The notes beneath the pieces were generated by a model. That model saw only the letters and a list, made by a program, of their open reading frames with translations, was not told the origin of the DNA and did no database searches. Positions 11,934-21,435 of a DNA stretch of 64,000 bases are shown piece by piece. Each line of letters starts with the position of its first letter. Position 1 is the stretch's first letter. Both the position numbers and the translations under genes were made by a program. The stretch comes from Galeopsis tetrahit (Eukaryota; Streptophyta; Magnoliopsida; Lamiales; Lamiaceae): positions 23,242,001-23,306,000 of the forward strand of contig OY776130.1 in assembly GCA_963675135.1 (NCBI GenBank), given 5' to 3'.

Positions 11934-12045
11934 GCTGTATGAGTTTTCAAAAACAAGTTTTCCAAAAAGATCTGTTCAAGAGGACTACAGAAAGACTCCC
12001 TCAAGTCTTCTGATAATCTAGAGACAGTAGTCCGTTAGAACCACT

Positions 12046-12057
12046 GCTCTGATACCA
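12046..12057 (-). other. Element A primer binding site for initiator tRNA-Met
   Basis: The sense strand reads TGGTATCAGAGC two bases (AG) inside the 5' LTR, complementary to the 3' end of plant initiator tRNA-Met (family knowledge). The 110 bp between it and the gag ATG at 11933 form the leader. Confidence 0.92.
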
Positions 12058-12059
12058 CT

Positions 12060-13497
12060 TGTTGGTCCCTGAACGAGTAGTGAATGGGTTTAAAGTCTAG
12101 AGGGGAGGGGTGAATAGACTTTGAAACTTTTTCAAACAGAGTTGGGAACCTCTTCTGATTGCTATGTCAACTAGACTGCAAGTCTGCTGGCCAAGATGAC
12201 TATAGTGATCTGACTGAGGAGGTTATATGCGGAATTATGGTGGCCCTGGTTTAGACTCGTTCTTGTAACTTGTTTTACTTAATGAAAATACTCAGCTGAT
12301 GCTGGTTTGAAAGTTATGGCCTTGTTTTGAAGAGTGTTGAAATCACAGTATGCACTATATAATAATGAATGTAAAGGCAGAAATGTAAAGTGCAGAAAGT
12401 AAATAACACTGGATTTATAGTGGTTCGGATATACGTTCCTACGTCCACTCTCACGTCCTAACGTGATGTTTAATCCCTTTAATTTCCACAAATTACAAGG
12501 GTCTTGACCTTTATAGTCCCAAGGTTAGGACTTTGAGATCTGAGCCGTCCTAACAGCTACGGTCTCCACAAGTGATTGTAAGCACTTGCACTTTAAGGGG
12601 TTTCAAAAACTTTAACCTTTCGGTGAGGGTTTGGGGTTTTTGAGGTGTATCCAACTAATGGTTCAAGCTTATAATTTGCTTAACCACTATGCCTAAAACA
12701 ATTGATATACAATATGAACAGGTTTCAGGTTCTTAAGGGTTGGATAGAAATCACTTAAGAGCTATAGATAATCTAATGGTTTCTGGCTCTTTTGAGAATT
12801 CTTAGAACTGTATGGCTTTAGCTTTGATTGCTTGCGTGGCTTGTTGAATTCTCTCTTGTGACTTCTCTTTGTGATTTCTCATCCTCTTGTATTTATAATG
12901 GAGATTGGTTGCAACTAGCCGTTGGAGTTGACTAGCCGTTTGAGCAATCTTTCCATAATAGCTTGATTCCTTGATTCCAGCCGCTTGATTGCTTCAATCC
13001 TGGGATCATGTCAATCTTCTAAATAAGGTAGGTCTTCGTTTGAATTGCAAGATGACTTGGGAATCAGCCGAGTCCTGGAAGAGCACATAGTCTTCTGATC
13101 TGTACTTCTAGTCTTCTGACTACTCTTCTGGCCTTAGGTCTTCTGTCTTCTGATATCAGACGAGTAACACTCTTCTGATCTGGAAATTCTTTGTACTGCT
13201 TTTAGGCCATCTTCAATCTGGGACTCCATCAGATAGGTAGGTATACAAGCACCTTAACTTATCTAGTCTTCAAGGATCTTCTAGTCTTCATGTCTTCTAC
13301 TCTTCTCATCTTGAGGATAGGCATATAAGCCAGGACTGTGCTGATCAGCTGATATCAATACAGTTGATCATACAAGACTAGTCTAAGCTGTTCTATACAA
13401 GTCAGCTGATCCTATTACATTTATAAACTCTAAGTGTTTTGGCCATCAAAACTATTCTAACATCAAGTGGGGCTTAGGATGAATTTATATCCCAACA
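12060..13497 (-). repeat. Element A 5' LTR, 1,438 bp, with TATA box
   Basis: Begins TGTTGG and ends CCCAACA on the plus strand, so it has TG...CA ends. In element sense a TATAAAT box is at 12891-12897, with a CT-rich stretch downstream. Many TCTTCTGATC and CAGCTGATC words crowd the U3 end (13080-13400). The next five bases, GACTT, are the presumed target duplication. Confidence 0.93.
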
Positions 13498-14604
13498 GAC
13501 TTTGTTGACATGTGATTAAACTTGATTTGCGTTTAAATTGTTAGACTTTGTAATGAGCCTTAACCGCATCAACTGTTACTTTTAATAAATGATATTTATA
13601 ATCTTAAATAGAATAAAATAAAATATGAATTTAATAACTAAATAATATTTTATTTTAATTAGTTTAAGTAAATTTGACTTTAATTTAATTCCACGCCATA
13701 AATGTTTTATATGTTAGATTATAATATATTAAAAAATAGAAATAATCAAGAATTGTGGGTATATAGTTTCTTAAATTACTGAAATTAATGATTGAATTTA
13801 ATTACACTGTTATGACGTAACTATACTCTAATCATCCGATTCAATGTTCCTCATCTGATATCAGAGCACTTTAGTTGTATTTGCTCAATTTTAATAAAAA
13901 AAATTATTTTACTCAATTGAAACTATAACAATTTTATGTTCTATTTGCAATTATGGAATTTTTTTTAATAAAATAAATTTTATTTCAGAATTTATTCTCA
14001 GTAGTTAAAAGATATATTTGAACATGGTGGAATTACTATCCAACTCATAATTGACATACAAAATCTAAAATTTTAATATTCTTGATTGAAAGAGAATTTA
14101 GATTAATTCAAATAAAATATGTACGGCTACTCGCAACACAACTAATTTTCATCTGAATTACACCGAACATAAAATGTAATTTTGACATATAATCTTGCAA
14201 CTATAGGGAAAAAATCAAATAGTAGTAAAAAAATGTCAAGTTAAAATTAAATGGACAAAAATAAAGTGTGAATGTCCATAAAGTAATTTGTTAAATTTGA
14301 TAGAACTTTAAAATTCAACAATAAAAATGCAAATTAAATTAAAGGGAGTAATTATTGTTGTATAATTGTGGCATGAAATATGGGAGTGGTTGTTTATTTA
14401 GTCAATATCAATATCTATATCTATTTTCAAAGCGTAATTTTTTCATTAATAAATGTTATTCATTAAATTATTTTATCATAAATTATAAGCGTATTTTTTT
14501 CTATTTTGATAGGAGAAAATGAAAACTATACATCTTGAAGTACAATAGATGATTAATCATCTAAAATGAAGGTAAAAACAACCCTTAGAGAAAAAACTAT
14601 GCAC

Positions 14605-14723
14605 AGCCAGAAATATTCCACTTTCGTAAAGCTTCCAATTGCAATATGTTAAGATCTGGAGCCAGAAATATTCCACTTTCGTAAATTTCGTAAATTCTTC
14701 GATTGCAATCTGTTAAGATCTGG
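14605..14723. repeat. Tandem duplication, units of 55 and 64 bp
   Basis: 14605-14659 and 14660-14723 both begin AGCCAGAAATATTCCACTTT and end TGTTAAGATCTGG. The second unit has an extra 9 bp (ATTTCGTAA). A second, weaker pair built on GATGGARCCCTC and GGAGAAACA follows at about 14751-14775 and 14803-14827. Confidence 0.85.
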
Positions 14724-15143
14724 TTTGTGGCTTGTCCTCACCATTGAAATTGATGGAACCCTCATGGAGAAACACCATAAGAAAAAAAATCGGTCATTTA
14801 AACTGATGGAGCCCTCTCGGAGAAACATGGGATGAGGGACAACTTCCAATTGACATTATTCTTAAAACTTTTAAGAAAGTTTGTGTCATTCACTACATAC
14901 ATAAGCTTGATGAATGTTTAAGGAGAATGAGTGAATTGTATAAAATGAAAGACATAAGCTCCTATTATATAGGAAATTGAATTAAGATCTAATGGTTAAG
15001 ATTAAACAAAATGAATGGTTAAGATTAGAGGAGAAAGTTGAAATGAATGAGGATGAAGGAATTTTGAAATGAGAGAATTTGGAGGAGAGAGGTTGAGGTA
15101 GAGGGGGTGAGAATGTGACATGTGTCACAACAAAAGTTTGTAA

Positions 15144-15169
<26 letters not shown>
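15144..15169. repeat. (AT)n microsatellite
   Basis: Thirteen AT dinucleotides in an uninterrupted run. Confidence 0.95.
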
Positions 15170-15175
<6 letters not shown>

Positions 15176-15226
15176 TTTAAGATTTCAATTTTTTTGGCAC
15201 GTTAAAATTAGTTATTTTAACTACTT

Positions 15227-15666
15227 TTTAAAAGGACAATGTTTTCAGATTTGGGGCGTGACACTTTAATGCTTCATAACTATTTGCATTCAATGTTTTT
15301 GATCTTCAACTTTTCTAGACAATCATTTGATCTGAACCAGCATTTATCACTTATATCTATAAAAGATCAGATTACTTGTTCAGTTCTTGAGCTATCAGCC
15401 ATTTTGTCCACTTCAGGCAACTTGTCTTCAATTGATCAGCTACTTTGAGCTACCTAAGACAAAACTTCTAAAGTTGTCTAAAATTCCAGCTTGGACAACT
15501 AACCTAAACCTATGATCTCAACATTCCTAATATTCTTGACTTAGACAAATTTCTAAATTGTCTCAACTATCCTGAGACAACTAGACTGAATCACAGTCTC
15601 AACTAAGCTGACTTACATCAATCAGGGGTTTTGGTATCTTAATAAAAATCAATTCATTTCCCAACA
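15227..15666 (-). mobile_element. 3'-end fragment of an old Sirevirus-like LTR
   Basis: The right edge reads GGGGTTTTGGTATC ... TTCCCAACA at 15666, matching the last part of the B and D LTRs (GGGGGTTTTGGTAT ... TTCCCAACA). It also has the recurrent GACAACT and CTGAGACAAC words of this lineage. The left edge is uncertain and the TGTTGG start is missing, so it is a truncated or solo LTR. LINE sequence starts directly at 15667. Confidence 0.55.
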
Positions 15667-16245
15667 TGATGTTTCTTTGCTTTCAGACTCGTTTTTGTGG
15701 CATTTTACGGGTTTTTATGGTCACCCTCTGATTGCTTTGAGAAATCAATCGTGGATGTTGTTGAAAAGATTACATTCTTGTAACCCCACAGCCCCCTCGG
15801 CTTGGGTAGTCGGGGAGATTTTAATGAAACTTTATTTCATCATGAAAATATGGGGAGGGGTGATATTAAACCTTTGAAGGGGATGCAAGGTTTCTAAGAT
15901 GCTCTTTCACATAATGCTCTTAAAACGCTTCATTCTAAAGGCTCTAAGTTTACTTGGTTTAATAAACGTAAAGGGCAAGCTTTGATTCGAGAAAGATTAG
16001 ATAGATTTGTTGCAATGAGGCCTTGTGTTCAAGGTTTCCAAACTTTCTAGCAAAACACTTGGATTTTCTGGGCTCAGACCACAGGCCGGTGTGGTTAAAG
16101 TGTAACTTTGACAATTGTTGTAGTTCCAAACCTAATAATCTGAACTTTAAATTTGAGAATCATTAGGTGAAAGAACTTGGGTTTTGTGATCTGGTTTCAA
16201 AAGTCTGGTAACAAAGAGACTCTAAAGCAAGTCTGGATAAGATGT
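15667..16245 (+). pseudogene. LINE ORF2 endonuclease domain, broken
   Basis: Readable motifs include TGFYGHP near 15710, FTWFNKRKGQALIRERLDR near 15950 and SDHRPVW near 16075, all typical of the apurinic endonuclease domain of plant L1 elements. The catalytic GDFNE region near 15810 is frameshifted. The domain would nick target DNA to prime reverse transcription. Confidence 0.8.
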
Positions 16246-16247
16246 TA

Positions 16248-16509
16248 CTCTCTCCGTCCCACAAAGATAGCCACATATTCCTTTTTTGGATGTCCCAAAT
16301 TATAGCCACATTTCCTTTTTTATTTTAGTATTAAATGCTTTATTATCAATTTTACCCCTAATTTATAAGAGTAATTAATGCTTAGCAGATTTTGGAGTGT
16401 GAGATTTCAAGGGCAAAATTGACACATTAGCTAAATTTGACTGCATTTATTGATTTTTCTTAATCTGTGTGTAAAGTCAAATGTAGCTATCTTTGTGGGA
16501 CGGAGGGAG
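16248..16509. mobile_element. Stowaway-type MITE, 262 bp, TA target duplication
   Basis: Terminal inverted repeats CTCYCTCCGTCCCACA... extend over 24 bp with one mismatch, the classic Stowaway ends of plant Tc1/mariner MITEs. TA flanks both sides (16246-16247 and 16510-16511). No coding capacity. It sits between the endonuclease and RT parts of the LINE. Confidence 0.95.
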
Positions 16510-16511
16510 TA

Positions 16512-18213
16512 TTATTCTGTGGAAAATCTATTCAACACTGGGAGCAAAAGAAAGGGGGATCGCTTTTACTCTCTAGAGCCCTTGATCAAGAAGGTGTAGC
16601 AGTTGAGTCTGATGAAATCACATATCTAGAAAATGAGCTTGAGAAACTTAATACTCAGGAAGAATGGTATTGGAAGCAACGGGCTCGGGTTGATTGGTTC
16701 CAGACTAGTGATCGCAACACCGAATTGTTCCATGTTAGAGCTAATCTGAGAAAAAGAACTAATCGCATTTATGGTATTCAATCGTTAGCTGGGATTTAGG
16801 TTACCTAAGAAGATGATATACGCACGAAATTCTTAGCGTATTATCAGCATCTTTTTACGTCCTCGGGGTCTAATGATTCGGATATTGAACTAGCTGTGGA
16901 TAGTGTTCCACAAAAGATTACCCCATAAGTGAGTGCCTTCCTTGGCTCCCTCTTTACAGCTCTAGAGGTTCAGAAAGCGGTTCAAGAGGTTAGTCCATGG
17001 AAGGCTCCCGGCTCGGATGGATTTCTTGCGTCTTCTTTCAAACTAATTGGGATAGCATTGGGGAAGAAATAACATCGTAAATTTTGAAGGTATTGAATTA
17101 GGAAGGGAGTGTAGAGACTTGGAATGATACAATCAATTATCACTCTTATTTCGAAAATCAAAGATCCTTAATTGATCTCTCAATTTCGGCCGATTAGTCT
17201 GTGCAATGTTTGCTATCGGAATCTGGAAAGGACAATTACAAACCGACTCAAGATTGTGATGAATGATATCATGATCAATATCAAAGTGCTTTTGTCCCAG
17301 GTAGGTTGATCTCCGATAATATCTTGGTAGCATTTTAATGTATGCACTGGATTCGAGCCTCAAAAAGCAAGGAGGGATTTGCAACACTTAAACTCGACAT
17401 GAGTTAAGCGTATGATCGAGTTGAATGAGCCTTCCTTCGAGTAGTAATGCAAAAGCTGGGGTTTTCTAGCTACTGGGTGGAACTTATCCTAAGGTGTGTT
17501 ACTTCAGTGTCCTACAAGATCAAAATCAATGGTGTTATTTCCGACCCTTTTCGACCATCTATAGGTTTGAGGCAAAGTGATCCCTTATCACCTTATCTTT
17601 TTGCAATATGTGCTCAGAGCCTTTCTTTGTTGCTTTCAAAATCAGTTTCTCGAAAACTTATTTCTGGAGTTAGGATTGCACGTACAACTCCTACTGTCTC
17701 CCATTTGTTCTTCACGGATGATAGCCTCATTTTCTTCAAAGCCTCGGCTAAAGAGAGTAATCATGTCTATGAATGTCTCCATACTTACGAAGCAACATCA
17801 GGACAATTGATTAATTTCGAGAAATCGGCAATTACTTTTAGCCCCTTTACGAAACATGACAATGTTGGGAAAGTTAGACATAAGCTTGGGGTTCGATCAT
17901 TACAAGGTCATAATGTTTATTTGGGATTACCAGCGCTTTCATCAAAGTCTAAAAGACATCAATTTAAATATCTCTCGAATCGTGTGAGAAAGAAAATTGG
18001 CTCCTGGGACAACAAGTTCTTTTTAGAAGGTGGCAGGGAGGTTCTGATAAAGGTTGTCTTCCAAGCAATTCCATCCTATGAAATGATGTGTTTCCGGATT
18101 CCAGTCTCTATCTGTTCAGCAATTTAGAAAAGCATAGCTAACTTCTGGTGGGGTATGAAGGGAGATTGAAAAAGAATGCATTGGACCAAATTGGCAGAAT
18201 TGTGCAAGAGTAC
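16512..18213 (+). pseudogene. LINE ORF2 reverse transcriptase domain, broken
   Basis: Recognisable blocks are AFVPGRLISDNIL near 17285, KLDMS-AYDRVE near 17390 (with stop), GLRQSDPLSPYLF near 17570 and FFTDDSLIFF near 17710. Active LINEs usually have GLRQGDPLSPYLF and FADD here, so Gly to Ser and Ala to Thr changes are present on top of several stops. The segment ends in CKSTK immediately at the Harbinger insertion. Confidence 0.88.
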
Positions 18214-18216
18214 TAA

Positions 18217-19256
18217 GACTACATTTATCGGCAAGGGTGTACGCCCCTCTACCAACTAAAAGACAAAAAAAACATTAAAAAAAATCAGAATGAAAAAAAT
18301 TTGTGTGACCTGGTTACGCTGAGCCTCGGAGGCTTGCTCCAAATTATCCAACCCCTTAATGTCATGTGTCAAAATACAATTGGTTGTTTAAAATTATTTT
18401 GGATAAATTTTATAATTTTAATTTGATAATATTATTAATAAAAATATATATATATATAAATTATATCAAAATTCATAAAATAATTTTGTCTATAAATAGA
18501 GACCAATATTGATAGAGTTTGGATCACAATTTCAAATTCTCTTCCCATTTCCCTTCTTCAATTTTTTACTCTATCATTTTCTATCATGGATCCAAGTCAT
18601 CCAAATTATTTTACAAACTCTTCAAATTATCCAAACTCCCAAAATTATCCTAATTTTCAATCTTTCCTGAATACGGAAGATTATCCAAACTCCCAAGATT
18701 ATGAAAATTCTCAGTTTTCTCCAAATATGAACCAAATTCCTACCCATGAACAAGTTCAACCATCACAAAATATCACCCGTTTCGAAATAGAGAAGCTCAT
18801 ATCGCTCTTAAAAATGACTTGATTGAGCACATATGGCAAAAATTCGGCTCTGATAATTAAACATGTAATTTTCATTTTTTGCATTGTTGAATTTTATGCA
18901 TCTATTTGTAGCTTAATTTGTTTATTTACTATATTGTATTTTAAATTTTCAACTCTTGTAATTTAATTTTATTATTGAGATTGTAGTTTATTTTAATTGT
19001 ATGATAAAATGTCTTTTTATTACAATTTATAAATTATTAATCCCAAAATATTTAATAGATTTCTTACCTCTTTTAAATATAATAAGAATTGATTATAGAT
19101 AATATATAATTAAAAAATAATATATTTGAAGGTTGGGGTGGGTTGTTGATAAAGTATGAAAAAAAAGAAAAGTAAGAGGGTGTGTATGTGGAGGAGAGAG
19201 AAATTATTTATTTATTAGAAGGTTGGGTTGTGGGGAGGTTGTGGATAAAGATAGTC
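18217..19256 (+). mobile_element. Internally deleted PIF/Harbinger element, 1,040 bp, TAA target duplication
   Basis: The ends are imperfect inverted repeats, GACTACATTTATC on the left against GACTATCTTTATC reverse-complemented from the right, flanked by TAA at 18214-18216 and 19257-19259. PIF/Harbinger elements duplicate a TWA trinucleotide. Excision in silico restores the LINE reading CKSTK-DEGGMGF. Inside are a TATAAATA box (about 18491), an ORF1 N-terminus and a transposase C-terminus joined directly, so the middle has been lost. Confidence 0.8.
18586..18822 (+). pseudogene. PIF/Harbinger ORF1 N-terminus fused out of frame to transposase C-terminus
   Basis: The ATG at 18586 lies about 90 nt after a TATAAATA box and starts MDPSHPNYFTNS, followed by an Asn/Tyr/Pro/Ser-rich region with repeated NYPNSQ units. 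This resembles the N-terminus of plant Harbinger ORF1 (Myb-like) proteins. At about 18806 the sequence switches. In another frame it reads LKNDLIEHIWQKFG and stops near 18860, which resembles the extreme C-terminus of plant PIF transposases. The 78-residue ORF itself stops after the junction. Probably not functional. Confidence 0.6.
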
Positions 19257-19259
19257 TAA

Positions 19260-20940
19260 GGATGAAGGGGGTATGGGATTTCGGGGAATGGTTCATTTCA
19301 ACAAGGCTCTCTTGGGACAAAGTGGGATAGCTCAAGTGGTTAGAGCACCACTACCTAGGCCTTAGATCCTGGGTTCGAGTCATTGTGAGGGGAAAAAAGG
19401 GATGGGTATTTAATGTAATTCAAAAAAAAAAAAAAAACAAGGCTCTCTTGGCAAAGCAAATATGACGCCTAATTCAACATCCAGATACGCTTGCTAGCAC
19501 CATATTCAAAGCCATGTGTTACTGCAACACTCATATACTGGATGCTGATTTAGGTTCGAACCCTTCCTTTATTTGGATATCATTGCTTTGGAGTAGAGAT
19601 CTAATAGAGCAAGGGGCTACTTGGAAAATTGGTAATGGCAAATCTGTGGAGATTTTAAACATAGATGGGTTGCTGATTTGAAGGAGGGAAAGATTACTTC
19701 AAGAATTTCTAGTGGCTCAAAAGTGGACCGATTTATTAACCCTACTTTTTTTTGGGACCTGGAGCTTATATCACAGGCCTTCTTTCCCTTTGAAGTGGAG
19801 GCCATTGTGAATACTCCTTTGAGCGGACACGAAGAGGAGGATACTCTCTATTGGAACCAGACTAAGAGTAGCAAGTTCTCACTAGCTTAGGCCAATTGCT
19901 TTATAAATGAAAGAGCTATGGAATTATCAAAGGCAAATGACCCCTACTCTAGCCGAGGTATGGATCATTCAGCTTTTAACTGGATTTGGAAATTGAAAGT
20001 TCCCCCAAAGTTTAGAATTTTTGGGTGGAAATTGCTTAAAAATCTGCTTGCATCCGAGGAGAATTTATACAATCATCATGTCCCAATTGATCCGTGTTGC
20101 CGCTTTTGTGGTTTTTCTATTTCAAGCACATTTCATGTCATATTTGCATGCCCATTTGCAAAGCAAGTTTGGAAAATATATGGCTTTTGGGGTTTCATAA
20201 AGTAATCTCCTTCAAAAAAGGTATATGATCTATTGATTGATTGTCGACATAAAATACCTGGTGATCTAGGGAAGTTGCTGATTATAGCATGGGCCATTTG
20301 GAAAGAAAGGTGTGACATTTTGCATTCACAAAGCTCTAAGAGGAATGACAAGTACCATTTTTCATTAGATTGGGCTCTTAGATTTTATGCGGATTTTCTG
20401 CAGGAGGACAAGATTAAAGAAAAAAGTTTGAGTTCAAATGTTAAGCAAATGAAGGGTTTTGATGCACTTCTTCCAGCATGTAATTTTCTTTTGACTGATG
20501 CTGCCTTTAATTCTGCCAAAAAAATGTTTGCTTTGGGGTATGCAATTGTTGATCATCATCATAATGTTCTTTTAGCGGGCTTCAAAAGAGTTTCTAATCT
20601 TATCTCGGTATTAGTTGCTGAGCTTATGGCTATTGAACATGGACTTCTGAAATGTATGGAGTTTGGATTTGGCATTTTGGGAATTAGGTTCGACTGATCT
20701 CAGGCCATTGATCTTATCAATAAAGAGAGTTTGGCTGACCAGTTGGAAGGTGGCTTTGTTTACAAAATTCGACGCCATTTAAGAGAACCCTTATTGTGGG
20801 ATTACCAGTTCTTCTCAAGAAAGTGCAACGTTCTAGCTCACAAGTTAGCTAGCATGGCATATATCTCTTCCACGTCTCAAGATTGGCTTGGAAAAGATCT
20901 TCCTCAACACATCAAGGATTGTTGGTTATATTCTAATTAA
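19260..20940 (+). pseudogene. LINE ORF2 C-terminal part: zf-RVT and RNase H, broken
   Basis: After DEGGMGF the LINE continues with FNKALLAKQ, interrupted by the SINE inside KALL. Next come the zf-RVT region near 19980-20170 (WKLKVPPKFRIFGWKLL, then CCRFCG ... FHVIFACPFAKQVW) and a plant-type RNase H (VAELMAIEHGL near 20620, NVLAHKLASMA near 20835). Several stops interrupt it. A C-terminal RNase H is found in some plant L1 lineages. Confidence 0.85.
19316..19436 (+). mobile_element. tRNA-derived SINE with 15-bp target duplication
   Basis: Body of 121 bp with Pol III box A (TAGCTCAAGTGG, 19328-19339), box B (GGTTCGAGTC, 19372-19381) and a 3' A-tail (19422-19436). It is flanked by perfect 15-bp copies of ACAAGGCTCTCTTGG at 19301-19315 and 19437-19451, the hallmark of LINE-mediated retroposition. 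The perfect duplication suggests it is the youngest insertion in this LINE. The tRNA-like head is not a tRNA gene, because the 3' half of the cloverleaf is missing. Confidence 0.92.
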
Positions 20941-20985
20941 TTTCGTATCCATGTTATGTCTAAGCCATGTGCTTTAAAAAAAAAA

Positions 20986-21435
20986 GAGTATTATATAGTG
21001 TTTTTTTTACTCTAGGTACAACATTTTTAAGTGTATTATTATAAGGTACAAACAAAAACACTTATTACTACTAAGTACAAAGTAGGGTTAAAATGACAAA
21101 ATTACCCTTCTTTACATACTAAAAGCAACCGGTTTTTCACTCTCTCCCACATTTCCAAATCCTCTTAATTTTATCTCTATTCTCTCCCTTGAATCCCTCC
21201 TTGTATCTAAAACCCCTCTATCTCCTCTCTCTCAAATGGCGAATCGGTGGTGTACGACGATGAGGAGTACAGTGTGTACACTCCGCCAGATGTGGACGAG
21301 ACCCACGTTCCTTGGCTCATGTGTCGCCGACATTCTTCTTCAGATCACGTGCCTTTGGCCTCCATCTCCAAATCGGCGTTCTTCACTCGCAACTCACATC
21401 CTCTTCTATAGGCTGCCTCAGTCTCCTTTCCTCGT
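20986..21435. other. Unassigned segment with a coding-looking patch
   Basis: 20986-21150 is AT-rich. 21150-21235 is CT-rich, like a plant 5' UTR. From 21235 a stretch richer in GC reads, in the frame one base off from ATG 21236, as ESVVYDDEEYSVYTPPDVDE and on to about 21400 without a stop. I do not recognise the protein. It may be a fragment of a host gene start, or one captured by an element, joined to relic E at about 21436. Confidence 0.35.

Larger units (their letters stand above)
1..13497 (-). mobile_element. Element A: Sirevirus-type Ty1/Copia retrotransposon, 3' LTR truncated by window edge
   Basis: Seen: reading the minus strand from right to left there is a 5' LTR (12060-13497), an initiator tRNA-Met primer site, gag with a zinc knuckle, pol in the Copia order (protease, integrase, RT, RNase H), a spacer of about 1.9 kb, a long third ORF, a PPT and the 3' LTR. 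Only the last 343 bp of the 3' LTR lie in the window. They align without gaps to 13155-13497 with four differences, all transitions, about 1.2 percent. The third ORF after pol and the long gag with coiled coil are traits of the Sirevirus lineage (family knowledge). Gag, pol and ORF3 all carry nonsense codons, so this copy is probably not autonomous. The gag and LTR differ clearly from elements B, C and D, so A is a separate family. The left target duplication is outside the window; GACTT (13498-13502) is the expected right copy. Confidence 0.95.
13498..15226. other. AT-rich sequence without a recognisable gene
   Basis: About 1.7 kb, strongly AT-rich, with stops in all frames. I see no domain, RNA gene or clear element ends. 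It holds the local duplications at 14605-14827 and a TA microsatellite at its right edge. It is the target DNA into which element A inserted. Confidence 0.6.
15667..20985 (+). mobile_element. Decayed L1-type LINE with RNase H domain, carrying three nested insertions
   Basis: Fragments in order on the plus strand: APE-type endonuclease, reverse transcriptase, zf-RVT zinc region, RNase H, and a short A-run at 20975-20985. Many frameshifts and stops show age. Three later insertions sit in it: Stowaway 16248-16509, PIF/Harbinger 18217-19256 and SINE 19316-19436. Removing the last two restores a collinear LINE reading at their sites. The 5' part (ORF1 and the endonuclease start) is missing, ending abruptly against an LTR fragment at 15666. 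I found no LINE target duplication. Confidence 0.88.

Noticed and set aside
19324..19381. Possible tRNA gene
   Set aside because: Boxes A and B are present but the 3' half needed for a cloverleaf is replaced by unrelated sequence and an A-tail, and a 15-bp target duplication flanks it. It is a SINE head.
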